Notes: generated by a model not told the origin, from the sequence alone. Counted from the first letter of the stretch, positions 1-7,041 are shown. The stretch is 14,571 nucleotides of DNA from Candidatus Sumerlaeota bacterium (GCA_021772735.1 JAJFLK010000043.1:1-14571); one strand, 5' to 3'. Program-made: numbers and translations.

Positions 1-1101
1 GACCGGACCCTTCAGTTGGCCGTCCTTCTCGATAAGATCCTGGGGGGTCATGACTTCGCGCACGACGACATTGCGGGCTCCGCGCGGGACCGAGTTCATT
101 GGCTCTTTGGTCACGAGATAGAACGTGTCTCCAAAGCTCACGCGCTGACCGGCCTGAACCTTGCCCCATGCGCGGGCGAAATCGAGCAAATTGTTTTGCT
201 TCTGGTCGAGCCAGGCCTCATATCGGTCCAATTCGCCCTTGCGACTTTCGACGCCGCTGAGCATATCGAGGTAAATCCCGAAGGCGATCTTTTCCTTGCT
301 GTTAGCCATCCGCATGAATTCTTCGCGATACTTATCCATCGCGGCAGGATCGGCGTAGATCGCATCGGGATCGAATTCGGTTCCACCCGATGAGGTGATT
401 ACGTCCGCTCCGGAATCTTCGTCAAGCCCCTCATTCTGCAGCCGCTCGGCTTCCTCGATCACCGTGTCAATATCCACGCCCTCGAAACCCAGAAGCGCCT
501 GCCTTGCCGCCGCCTGGGCGAGCTCGGAATCTCCGCTGTTTGCCGTCGTCGCATTCGAGTCATTGAGAAGCACGCGACGGGTGTGAAATTGCCAGAGCAC
601 GACTTGATCCAGATAAAACGTCCACTCCGCCGCGGCCTTCGGATCGATGCCCGCGACGTTGGCCTGCTGATTCTGCGCGTCGACTTCAACGAAGTCAAAA
701 TTCTCGTCCAGCGCGACAGAGTTCTGCTGCGGCTGCGCCCCGGCGACCTGGAAAGCCTGGGAATAATACGCAGTCAAATTTGAAATGATAGCCGCACGAT
801 TCTGCTCCCACTGGGTGTTCGGAACGGCGATCCGCTCGATGGGGATATCGAGCGGAACCGTCGCGTCTGCAGACACCGTGCCCGTATAGAAAAACGTGTA
901 AAACTCTTCGGGCTCGCGGATGATCTCCCGATCACCTTCCCAGGAATAGACGGCAGGATGGGGATCAATGCCTTCGCTGGGTATAATGTCGAGCCCCGCG
1001 AGGACCTGGCCATTGGCCGATGGCGAGAAGAGCAGCACGGCGGCAGCGGCTGCGAATCCCAAGAGAGGAACCCGTCGCTCATTGAAACGATGGTGTATCA
1101 T
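1..1101 (-). CDS. Exported protein of unknown function (3' end beyond the window)
   Basis: The frame stays open from an ATG at 1101 down to the left edge, giving 367 visible codons, so the C-terminus is missing. GGAAGG lies about 9 bases before the ATG. Residues 1-8 are polar and include arginine; a hydrophobic alanine/leucine-rich segment (about residues 11-27) follows, then a likely signal-peptidase site after Ala-Asn-Gly near residue 31, so the product is probably exported. The mature part is acidic and rich in Gln, Asn, Asp and Glu, with a helical-looking stretch around residues 190-300 containing many Glu, Lys and Arg. I recognise no catalytic motif or family. It is separated from purU by a long gap holding a candidate small RNA gene, so it is probably transcribed independently. 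The coding call is secure; the function is unknown. Confidence 0.8.
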   Translation of the reverse strand, partial: MIHHRFNERRVPLLGFAAAAAVLLFSPSANGQVLAGLDIIPSEGIDPHPAVYSWEGDREIIREPEEFYTFFYTGTVSADATVPLDIPIERIAVPNTQWEQNRAAIISNLTAYYSQAFQVAGAQPQQNSVALDENFDFVEVDAQNQQANVAGIDPKAAAEWTFYLDQVVLWQFHTRRVLLNDSNATTANSGDSELAQAAARQALLGFEGVDIDTVIEEAERLQNEGLDEDSGADVITSSGGTEFDPDAIYADPAAMDKYREEFMRMANSKEKIAFGIYLDMLSGVESRKGELDRYEAWLDQKQNNLLDFARAWGKVQAGQRVSFGDTFYLVTKEPMNSVPRGARNVVVREVMTPQDLIEKDGQLKGPV

Positions 1102-1359
1102 GGATGCCGACCTTCCGTTGTGGGGTTGCCAGCCGCGAATGCGTACTGACCAAAATCTTACCGAGTGCTTTCGAGTCCTGAGCCGGCGCAGAGCATGCGG
1201 ATCATCGCCGCGAACCGGGACCGATTTATCGTCCCATGCCGCCCGCGCACGGACAAGCAAAACCTCGCCGTACCAACCAGGTTGATGACGATCCTGCGAG
1301 CGACGGAGCACGAACAGAGAGCTTACCGAACTGATCGAGCCGGACAAAAAATCAGCCTG

Positions 1360-1451
1360 AAAAAAAGGCCCTAAACGTCGTGCCCGGAAAAGCCTGACAC
1401 TGCGGGGGGGACGCAATGAGCGACTTCGATCGGGCTCCAGCGTTTAGAGCC
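1360..1451 (-). ncRNA. Candidate structured small RNA (about 92 nt), undescribed
   Basis: On the minus strand an 11-bp closing helix pairs 1451-1441 with 1377-1367 (GGCUCUAAACG with CGUUUAGGGCC, one U-G wobble). U7 follows at once (1366-1360), as in an intrinsic terminator. Inside it, 1435-1431 pairs with 1386-1382 (GCCCG/CGGGC), 1427-1424 with 1392-1389 (GAAG/CUUU), and 1418-1412 with 1404-1398 (CAUUGCG/CGCAGUG), capped by the loop UCCCCCC (1411-1405). The three wobble pairs would be A-C mismatches on the plus strand, so the fold favours minus-strand transcription. A promoter directly upstream predicts a start at 1451 or 1450, the first bases of the helix. It lacks the conserved apical sequence of SRP RNA and the length of 6S RNA. 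Expression is inferred from sequence only; it could also be a structured leader of the gene starting at 1101. Confidence 0.62.
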
Positions 1452-1456
1452 TAGTT

Positions 1457-1485
1457 AGAATAACCCATGACGGCCCGGATGACAA
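1457..1485 (-). promoter_or_regulatory. Sigma70-type promoter of the candidate small RNA
   Basis: On the minus strand, -35 TTGTCA (1485-1480) and -10 TATTCT (1462-1457) are separated by exactly 17 bases. The first base of the small RNA helix lies 6 bases after the -10 box, where transcription would be expected to start. The match is 5 of 6 and 4 of 6 to the standard consensus. Confidence 0.55.
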
Positions 1486-1618
1486 GCTCTTTCCGAGCCG
1501 CGTGAAGCCCTCTAATTGCCATGTAACCATTCTTGATTCAACGTCATAGGGCTGGGTTCAGATAATTCGTTCACACGTCTTGTAAAAGCCGCGAGCTCGC
1601 CGCCGAGTCACGGATTAT

Positions 1619-1642
1619 GGCCGTCGCGCTCACATGACGGCC
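1619..1642. repeat. Inverted repeat downstream of purU
   Basis: GGCCGTC (1619-1625) and GACGGCC (1636-1642) form a perfect 7-bp stem around a 10-base loop, 14 bases beyond the purU stop codon. It may stabilise or end the purU message. There is no T tract after it on the minus strand, so an intrinsic terminator is not demonstrated. Confidence 0.4.
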
Positions 1643-1656
1643 TCGACCGGCCGGCA

Positions 1657-2505
1657 TCAGTCGAAAATCACCGTCCGATTGCGATAGACCAGCACGCGGT
1701 TGGCAAGATGGAAACGAACCGCGCGGGCCAGCACCAAGCGCTCGAGATCCCTCCCCCTTCGGATCAACTCGCCGACCGAATCGCGGTGGCTCACGCGAGC
1801 GACGTCTTGATCAATGATGGGTCCGTCGTCGAGTTCGGCGGTCGCATAGTGCGCCGTCGCGCCGATGATCTTCACCCCTCGATTGTGCGCGCGCCGATAC
1901 GGGTTCGCCCCGGCAAAAGCGGGAAGGAAGGAATGATGGATGTTGATCACGGTCGGAAACTCGCGCAGAAAATCCGCCGAAAGGATGCGCATGTATTTCG
2001 CAAGCACGACAAGATCGATATTCATATCGCGCAACAACTCAAGCTGAAGCTTCTCTTGGTCGGCCTTGTTCTCTTTCCTGATTTCGAAGTGCCGAAACTC
2101 AATGCCGTGCCGAGCCGCCAGCGGTTCGAGGTCTCGATGGTTGCTGATGATTACCGGGATTTCGGCATGCAGTTCCCCGGCCTCGACACGCCAGATCAGA
2201 TCGAGAAGACAGTGATCCTGCTTCGTGACCCAGACCGCAAGCCGGGCGAGTTTGTCCGAGAAGTGAAGCTCGGCGGTCGCTTCAAGCTCGCGTGCAAGAT
2301 CAGCCACGGCTTCGATGAGAGCCTCACGCGAGAGATCGAACTCATCCATCGCCCACTCGATCCGAGTCAGGAACAGCTCGGTCTCGAAATCCGTGTGGTG
2401 ATCGGCATGGATGATGTTTCCGCCGTGATCGAATACGAACCCGGCGATGCGAGCAACAAGGCCCTTTTGATCGGGGCAACTGAGCAAGAGGACTGCGGTC
2501 GACAT
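1657..2505 (-). CDS. purU: Formyltetrahydrofolate deformylase PurU
   Basis: PurU hydrolyses 10-formyltetrahydrofolate to formate and tetrahydrofolate in the cytoplasm, balancing one-carbon pools and supplying formate for PurT-type purine synthesis. The 282-residue length is normal. An N-terminal ACT domain (about residues 4-80) opens with the family sequence SCPDQKGLVARIAGFV. The C-terminal formyl-transferase fold (about 88-282) carries NIHHSFLPAF at 188-197 and KIIGATAHY at 212-220, followed by ELDDGPI at 224-230. N188, H190 and D226 line up with the catalytic Asn-His-Asp triad of the formyltransferase superfamily. The ATG at 2505 has only a weak, distant AAGGA. The gene follows the short-chain dehydrogenase by 81 bases on the same strand, so co-transcription is possible, though a hairpin lies between them. 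The identification is firm. Confidence 0.96.
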   Translation of the reverse strand: MSTAVLLLSCPDQKGLVARIAGFVFDHGGNIIHADHHTDFETELFLTRIEWAMDEFDLSREALIEAVADLARELEATAELHFSDKLARLAVWVTKQDHCLLDLIWRVEAGELHAEIPVIISNHRDLEPLAARHGIEFRHFEIRKENKADQEKLQLELLRDMNIDLVVLAKYMRILSADFLREFPTVINIHHSFLPAFAGANPYRRAHNRGVKIIGATAHYATAELDDGPIIDQDVARVSHRDSVGELIRRGRDLERLVLARAVRFHLANRVLVYRNRTVIFD

Positions 2506-2546
2506 ATCTGCGTGGTTTCCTTAATTCGGAGGTGTCGGACTGATTC

Positions 2547-2571
2547 GGGCCGCGTTGTGACCAAGCGGCCC
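2547..2571. repeat. GC-rich hairpin between the dehydrogenase gene and purU
   Basis: GGGCCGC (2547-2553) and GCGGCCC (2565-2571) form a perfect 7-bp stem. On the minus strand the loop can extend the stem by a further TTG/CAA pairing past one bulged C. It lies just after the dehydrogenase stop and before purU. No U tract follows, so it may act as a partial terminator, a processing site or a message stabiliser. Confidence 0.4.
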
Positions 2572-2586
2572 CGTGGGCTTCGTGCC

Positions 2587-3450
2587 TCAGCGGCCGTGCA
2601 GGCCCATTTCGCGCATGATCAGAGTGTCGCGCAGCCGGTCCGGAGCGAATCGAGCAAAAAGCGCCTGTCCCCGAGTGCCCGGGCCAACGACGTATCGCGT
2701 CTTGGGTCGATCAGCCGTCAGCGCATCGGCAACCGCTTTGGCGACGAGATCGGGGCTGCATGCCGTCTTTCGTGTCTTGTCGACCGTCTCTCGAACGGCC
2801 TCGATGGCGGGGCCATAGAGTGTTTCGGCTTCGGGTGGCATGGCCTCAACGGAACGATCGGCGGCTTCGGCGGATTTATCCCAGATGGGCGTCTCGACGC
2901 TGCCGGGCTGGATGAGCGACACGGAAATCCCCCACGGTTTCAGTTCCATCCGCATCGAATCGCTTAGCGCTTCGAAGGCGAACTTGGACGCGCAATACGG
3001 CCCCAGAAATGGAGTCGCCAGCACGCCGCTGATCGAACTTATGTTGACGATCCGGCCGCGCGCGCGGCGCAGCAGTCCGGTAAAGGCCTGCGTCACGCCA
3101 ATCTGACCGATGACATTGACTTCGAACTGCCGGCGAATATCCTCAAGGCGAAGAAACTCAAGCGGCCCGGAGATGACGATTCCTGCATTATTCACCAGAC
3201 CATAAAGCCCTTCACCACCGAGCGCCGAGCGGACCTGCTCGGCGGCGGATGCGATCTGCTCGGGCTCCGTCACGTCGATCTTTATCGGATGGATGCGATC
3301 TGAAGAGGCCTTGGTAAGTTTCTCGCCGTCACCATCATTACGAACTCCTGCGAATACACGGAAGCCGAGCGTATCGAGCCGGAGCGCGCAACGCAGGCCG
3401 ATGCCGGTGGATGCGCCGGTGATCATCACTGCCCTCGAATTGGAATTCAT
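2587..3450 (-). CDS. Classical short-chain dehydrogenase/reductase
   Basis: A 287-residue NAD(P)-dependent oxidoreductase with a Rossmann fold. It has the cofactor motif TGASTGIG (11-18), NNAG (87-90) stabilising the sheet, Asn112, Ser139 in NISSISG, and the catalytic pair Tyr152-x-x-x-Lys156 (YCASK). The order and spacing are those of the classical family; the C-terminal part, with PGSVETPIW, resembles retinol- or hydroxysteroid-dehydrogenase-like members. The substrate cannot be read from sequence. The frame extends to a GTG at 3480, but the ATG at 3450 is preferred because GAGGG (3463-3459) precedes it by 8 bases and the cofactor motif then falls at the usual distance from the N-terminus. 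It lies between the lipoprotein gene (65 bases upstream) and purU. Confidence 0.93.
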   Translation of the reverse strand: MNSNSRAVMITGASTGIGLRCALRLDTLGFRVFAGVRNDGDGEKLTKASSDRIHPIKIDVTEPEQIASAAEQVRSALGGEGLYGLVNNAGIVISGPLEFLRLEDIRRQFEVNVIGQIGVTQAFTGLLRRARGRIVNISSISGVLATPFLGPYCASKFAFEALSDSMRMELKPWGISVSLIQPGSVETPIWDKSAEAADRSVEAMPPEAETLYGPAIEAVRETVDKTRKTACSPDLVAKAVADALTADRPKTRYVVGPGTRGQALFARFAPDRLRDTLIMREMGLHGR

Positions 3451-3515
3451 GACTCTGGCCCTCAACAGCCCTCGATCCACCGCGGCTTACCAAACATCCG
3501 CGCATTCGCCGAAAA

Positions 3516-4814
3516 CTATCCACCCACGGGGATCGTCAGCACGGGCGCGGCGCCTTTGGCGTTACCCGATTGCAGACTGAATATCTGGCCCAGCAGAGCG
3601 AACGTGGACTTGCTCGCCAGGTCGTCATCCTCGATATAGAACCAGTGACCCCGATATCGGACAGCCACGGCCGCCCCCATTGGAGGCAATACGGCCGAGG
3701 AATGCACGCGCAAGAGATCTCCCGTCACTTCGGACCACTCGAACGGCTCGCCATCGGCAGTCCGGGTTTCGGTGACGAGGCCCTTGCGAACATGAGAAGC
3801 GGGAACCTCGATTCCCTGGGAGAGAAAGAACAGCGTGCCAATGAGCGAACGCATTGTCAGCGTCAGCGCACCGAACGTTCCGCTGCTTGCCGCAACTCCA
3901 GATCCCAGAGCCAGGCGGCCGCCACTTTTCTCCAATTGCTCCGCATCCAGGTTGAGCAGCTCAAGCAACTCGACGACATCCTTGCGGCCTAGCGCGGCCG
4001 GATCGATGCGAAAAAAAGGTTTGCTCACACTGGCGATCACATCGAACTGATTGTCTGCCTCGCCGCCCGGGGCGACCCGATAACCGCGATCAGTCAACTC
4101 CAGCACATCGAGCGCGGCAACGGCTTCGCCGGTAAGCCCGCTCGCGACCGGTCGCGCCTCGCTCTCGTAACCCACGCTGACCAGCCCCTCGATCTGCAAG
4201 GCCCGCAGGATGCTCGTCACGTGGGCGAAATCGGCGTAGCGGGGCGCGACCTCGGGAGTCGGACCGGCCGCGCTGGGAGCGTTCTCAAGGCGATTGGCCT
4301 GCTGTACTGTGAGGCGCATGAAGCGGTCGATGCTCCAGCCCGAGTAGTAAAGGAGCATGAGCGTTTCAAGATCGAACGGTGACATCAGACGCTGGACGAA
4401 GTCCTCGCCGCGCAGGGGATTGAACGTGATCGTCGGTTTGTCCTGGAAGCCGAGCGAACCATTATACGACCACGAATCGTTAAGCAGTCCCGAGCGAATC
4501 GTGCGGCTTACCCCCGCACCTCCGTTGAACTGGAACTGTGCCGAAATGGAGCCGGTTTCGATGAAAAGAGGCGAATCGCGGTATTTGAGTCTTACGAGAT
4601 TGAGGAGCAATTGCTCATCCATCGTTTGACGGATGGCGTGATTGTACTGGGCGCTTGAGACACGAAGCGCCTTCGGGCCCAGCGTGCAGGCCAACAGGCA
4701 CAATGAAGCGACGCAGAGCGTTCCCAAGCGAAGCAGGCCAAGGCCTGATCGGCCGAAGCCTGATCGGCCGAACCTCGGTCCGATGTTTCGCAGTTTGCTT
4801 GATGTGAACGGCAT
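3516..4814 (-). CDS. Lipoprotein with conserved LLLNLVRLKYRDSPLF segment, function unknown
   Basis: A 432-residue predicted lipoprotein. The N-terminus is basic, then a hydrophobic segment ends in the lipobox LLAC with Cys43 as the lipidated residue. Just after it comes YNHAIRQTMDEQ and then LLLNLVRLKYRDSPLF (69-84). From memory this resembles a segment shared by uncharacterised lipoproteins of Gram-negative bacteria; I have no function for it. The rest alternates short beta-like and helical stretches without catalytic motifs. The frame reaches back to a TTG at 4880, but the ATG at 4814 is preferred because GGGAGG sits just before it and the signal peptide then begins at a normal distance. 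The lipid anchor places it in the cell envelope. A TTGACA promoter lies upstream; the dehydrogenase gene follows after 65 bases. Confidence 0.85.
   Translation of the reverse strand: MPFTSSKLRNIGPRFGRSGFGRSGLGLLRLGTLCVASLCLLACTLGPKALRVSSAQYNHAIRQTMDEQLLLNLVRLKYRDSPLFIETGSISAQFQFNGGAGVSRTIRSGLLNDSWSYNGSLGFQDKPTITFNPLRGEDFVQRLMSPFDLETLMLLYYSGWSIDRFMRLTVQQANRLENAPSAAGPTPEVAPRYADFAHVTSILRALQIEGLVSVGYESEARPVASGLTGEAVAALDVLELTDRGYRVAPGGEADNQFDVIASVSKPFFRIDPAALGRKDVVELLELLNLDAEQLEKSGGRLALGSGVAASSGTFGALTLTMRSLIGTLFFLSQGIEVPASHVRKGLVTETRTADGEPFEWSEVTGDLLRVHSSAVLPPMGAAVAVRYRGHWFYIEDDDLASKSTFALLGQIFSLQSGNAKGAAPVLTIPVGG
4743..4772. repeat. Two exact 15-bp tandem copies inside the lipoprotein gene
   Basis: GCCTGATCGGCCGAA occurs at 4743-4757 and again directly at 4758-4772. 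It encodes the repeated FGRSG in the basic N-region of the lipoprotein's signal peptide. The unit length is a multiple of three, so copy-number change would keep the frame. Confidence 0.85.
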
Positions 4815-4923
4815 GGGGCCTCCCGGATGAGCAGGCGGGGGTGGGGTTGCGCATCGGGCACGCGTTCGGCGCGCTCGCAAATCGTGCTATCGACCAGCCC
4901 ATCGCGGCGCGCACGGAGGCCCG

Positions 4924-4952
4924 ATCAAACCGGCGCGGCGATCTCCTGTCAA
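4924..4952 (-). promoter_or_regulatory. Probable promoter of the lipoprotein gene
   Basis: On the minus strand a perfect TTGACA (4952-4947) is followed after 17 bases by TTTGAT (4929-4924), a weak -10 (3 of 6). The predicted start near 4917 leaves a leader of about 100 bases before the ATG at 4814. This suggests the lipoprotein gene can be expressed independently of the small gene upstream. Confidence 0.4.
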
Positions 4953-4984
4953 GCACGCAGGCCGAGCGCCGTCACAGCGTCTTA

Positions 4985-5470
4985 CTAATAGATAATCTTG
5001 AACGTCGCTAGCAGCTCGCGTCGGCCCTCTTGGCTGGTGCCTTGCTTGAGGCCGGGGCCGATAGGTTCGAAATCGCGAATCAGCCCCTCGCGCAGGAGCC
5101 CCTCGACAAAATCCATCCCCTGCGTCATCACGTCGCTCTGCCACTTCACGGCGATGATCGCGCTTCGGGCCGAGGGCTCATATCGAACGATCGTGATTTG
5201 GGCGCGGCGCGCGACTTCCCCCATGCGAGCGCGATCCGGACCCAAGCCCGAATCAATACCAGCAGCGGCGCCGCCCGCATCCGGCCCGGGCGATTGCGCC
5301 GCCCGCCCAAGCCCCGGGCCCGGAGCGGCCGGAGCCGGCGTGCGCACGACGATGGCCGGCGCTTCATAGACGGAACTTCGCGGCTCGGCCTCCGGAGAGC
5401 GCTGCCCGACGAACCAAAGTCCAACGACGAGCGCAGCTGCCGCCAGGACAAAAACGATGAGACCCTTCAT
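4985..5470 (-). CDS. Small single-pass membrane protein, function unknown
   Basis: 161 residues. A transmembrane or uncleaved signal segment spans about residues 3-22, followed by an Ala/Pro/Gly-rich linker (about 37-80) and a compact C-terminal domain of about 80 residues. That domain looks like alternating strands and helices (QITIVRYEP, SAIIAVKW, then a helix around 115-130, and ELLATFKIIY at the end). This is the usual layout of a membrane-anchored extracytoplasmic domain on a flexible stalk. I recognise no family. The frame extends to a TTG at 5515 without a ribosome-binding site; the ATG at 5470 has GGAG about 10 bases upstream and puts the hydrophobic segment at the N-terminus, so it is preferred. 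It is divergent from the gene at 5698 and 170 bases upstream of the lipoprotein gene. Confidence 0.75.
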   Translation of the reverse strand: MKGLIVFVLAAAALVVGLWFVGQRSPEAEPRSSVYEAPAIVVRTPAPAAPGPGLGRAAQSPGPDAGGAAAGIDSGLGPDRARMGEVARRAQITIVRYEPSARSAIIAVKWQSDVMTQGMDFVEGLLREGLIRDFEPIGPGLKQGTSQEGRRELLATFKIIY

Positions 5471-5541
5471 TTGAAGTGCGCTCCATTGGCCCCTCTTGAG
5501 GCGCGGACTGGACAACTGACGGAACCCGGAGGCTCGAAGGG

Positions 5542-5571
5542 TTGTCTAGCATACCGAGGGGGCTTTATAAT
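5542..5571 (+). promoter_or_regulatory. Strong sigma70-type promoter of the thioredoxin-like/EF-hand gene
   Basis: TTGTCT (5542-5547) and a perfect TATAAT (5566-5571) are separated by 18 bases. Transcription should start near 5578, leaving a leader of about 120 bases before the GTG at 5698. The promoter overlaps the farthest-upstream TTG of the frame, which therefore cannot be the translation start. Confidence 0.6.
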
Positions 5572-5631
5572 AGTAGAGACGAGGACGATACGAACTCAAA
5601 GGCTTTGGCCAATGGCGCGACTCGGGAAACC

Positions 5632-5647
5632 CGGCGCCAAGGCGCCG
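5632..5647 (+). other. Leader hairpin
   Basis: CGGCGC (5632-5637) and GCGCCG (5642-5647) pair around the tetraloop CAAG (5638-5641), inside the predicted untranslated leader and about 50 bases before the GTG start. It may influence message stability or translation; it does not cover the ribosome-binding site. Confidence 0.35.
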
Positions 5648-5697
5648 CCCCAAGGAACGCCAATCTCCGCCACCAGAGCAAGCGAAGGGTTCGGCAC

Positions 5698-7041
5698 GTG
5701 AAAACTGGCAGAAAAGAAACCTGGCGCGGGATAAGCAGTTTCAATGCGGCGGCACTTGCGGCGTGGACAACCTTCGGGATCGCGCTCGCCTCTCAGGCAC
5801 GCGCCGAGCCGACCTGGCAGAGCGATCCGACACTGATCCCGCAACTGGCGGCGCAGACGGGCAAGGGCGTCGTTCTTTATTTCGAAACGGCCCACTCCGA
5901 AGACTGCGCGCGAATCAACGAGTCAACATGGCCTGGGCTTCCGTCGGTCATCGCCGACGAACAGTTCCTTTGGCTCCGCCTCAACCCCCAGGATAATCAG
6001 AGTTTCTTCTCGCATTACGAGATCATGACTGTGCCGGAGATCGTCCTGCTGGACAGCCGGTTTGGCGAGCAGTTCCGTCTGAAAGGTTTTGTTGAGGCCG
6101 ATACGCTGCGCGTCATCCTGCGCGATATTCCGCGCGGTCGCCCGGTGCTCGCGACGACTGGCGCGGGGCAGAACGTCGGCATCTCGGCGCCCGGTTCAGC
6201 GACGAGTGGCTCAGGCGAATCGACGGAGGGAATCGAGAAAGGACAAAATTTCTACACCGAGAATTTCGACCGTTTCTCTGGAATCGACGCTATGCGTTCC
6301 CACTTGTTCGAATTCATCCCACGCGCCGCGTGCAGGATTGACCCGAGCGGCGGCATGGGAGCCTCGCCGGGTTTCGTCGTCGATTCGGGAAGCTCCGAGG
6401 CCGGGCGCCTCCGAATGGACATCTCTTTCGGCCTCGCGCGCGTCGATCAGGTCATCGGCCGGATGCGAGTCGGCGCACGGTTCCGTGCCCTCGAATTGGA
6501 CAAGGAAGTCCAAGGCGTCGCGGTCGTGACGATCGTGCCTTCCGGCGGCGATCCCGACGCGCCCGAAGCCAGACGCGAAACCATGTATCTTGCCGAGCGT
6601 CACTTTGCCTGGACGGCACGCGAGGTGACGACGCCCGATATCAACTTTAGATCGGACAAGGTCTTTCTGTCGTTGCAGGTCGCAGGGCCCGCCAGGTCGT
6701 TCGTCGTCGACGATATCGTCGTCGAACTGCTGCCCGCCTCCCATCCCGGCCAACCTCAGGTCGCCTTGGGAGAGGGCCCGCCCAAAACCGGCGGTCCCGA
6801 TCCGCTTTCTTTCCTCGATCGAACGGCCGAACAAGGCGAATTCGGGCGGTGGGACGCCGATGGAAACGGAATTGTCGAGCGGCACGAGATGCCTGCCGAA
6901 ATGGTGGGATTGTTTGAGATATTCGATCTTGACGAAAACGGCACCGTGACTTTCACCGAATTTGAGACGGCTTCCCCCGATATCGCAAAACGCGCGATGG
7001 AATTGACCAGACGTCGCAGGAATCAGCGTGAAAAAAAATAA
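5698..7041 (+). CDS. Exported fusion: thioredoxin-like domain without CXXC, beta-rich domain, two EF-hand loops
   Basis: 447 residues from the GTG at 5698, which has AAGGG 8 bases upstream and starts a good signal peptide (basic start, hydrophobic 13-34, cleavage after ARA at residue 36). The longer frame back to 5542 is ruled out by the promoter there. Residues 39-141 look like a thioredoxin fold: VVLYFETAHSEDC, a later TVPEIVLLD with a cis-Pro-type proline (113), and GF near the end. The CXXC pair is reduced to a single Cys70, so disulfide exchange is doubtful. A Gly/Ser-rich linker (about 153-180) leads to a beta-rich domain (181-345) resembling a ligand-binding sandwich. Two canonical calcium loops follow: DADGNGIVERHE (386-397) and DLDENGTVTFTE (410-421), with a basic tail. 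It probably acts outside the cytoplasm; the ligand is unknown. Confidence 0.85.
   Translation: MKTGRKETWRGISSFNAAALAAWTTFGIALASQARAEPTWQSDPTLIPQLAAQTGKGVVLYFETAHSEDCARINESTWPGLPSVIADEQFLWLRLNPQDNQSFFSHYEIMTVPEIVLLDSRFGEQFRLKGFVEADTLRVILRDIPRGRPVLATTGAGQNVGISAPGSATSGSGESTEGIEKGQNFYTENFDRFSGIDAMRSHLFEFIPRAACRIDPSGGMGASPGFVVDSGSSEAGRLRMDISFGLARVDQVIGRMRVGARFRALELDKEVQGVAVVTIVPSGGDPDAPEARRETMYLAERHFAWTAREVTTPDINFRSDKVFLSLQVAGPARSFVVDDIVVELLPASHPGQPQVALGEGPPKTGGPDPLSFLDRTAEQGEFGRWDADGNGIVERHEMPAEMVGLFEIFDLDENGTVTFTEFETASPDIAKRAMELTRRRRNQREKK

Larger units (their letters stand above)
1102..1656. other. 555-base non-coding gap
   Basis: No reading frame here has a convincing start, ribosome-binding site or recognisable product. 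The gap holds the candidate small RNA with its promoter (1360-1485) and a 7-bp inverted repeat after purU (1619-1642). A second minus-strand T6 run lies at 1351-1346, just past the small RNA. I see nothing definite in 1102-1340 or 1490-1618; part of 1102-1340 must serve as the leader of the gene starting at 1101. Confidence 0.6.

Noticed and set aside
1395..1415. Twister-ribozyme-like stretch on the plus strand
   Set aside because: TGACACTGC resembles part of the twister consensus, but the other conserved segments and the pseudoknot partners are missing, and the wobble pairs favour the minus strand.
1360..1451. SRP RNA, 6S RNA or a known riboswitch
   Set aside because: The length is close to small SRP RNA, but the conserved GGAA loop and the asymmetric internal loop are absent. 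6S RNA is about twice as long. No known riboswitch core was recognised on either strand.
1708..2967. Long plus-strand frame of 419 codons
   Set aside because: It runs antisense to purU and the short-chain dehydrogenase, both with clear family motifs. Its translation has no recognisable domain and is a by-product of high GC content.
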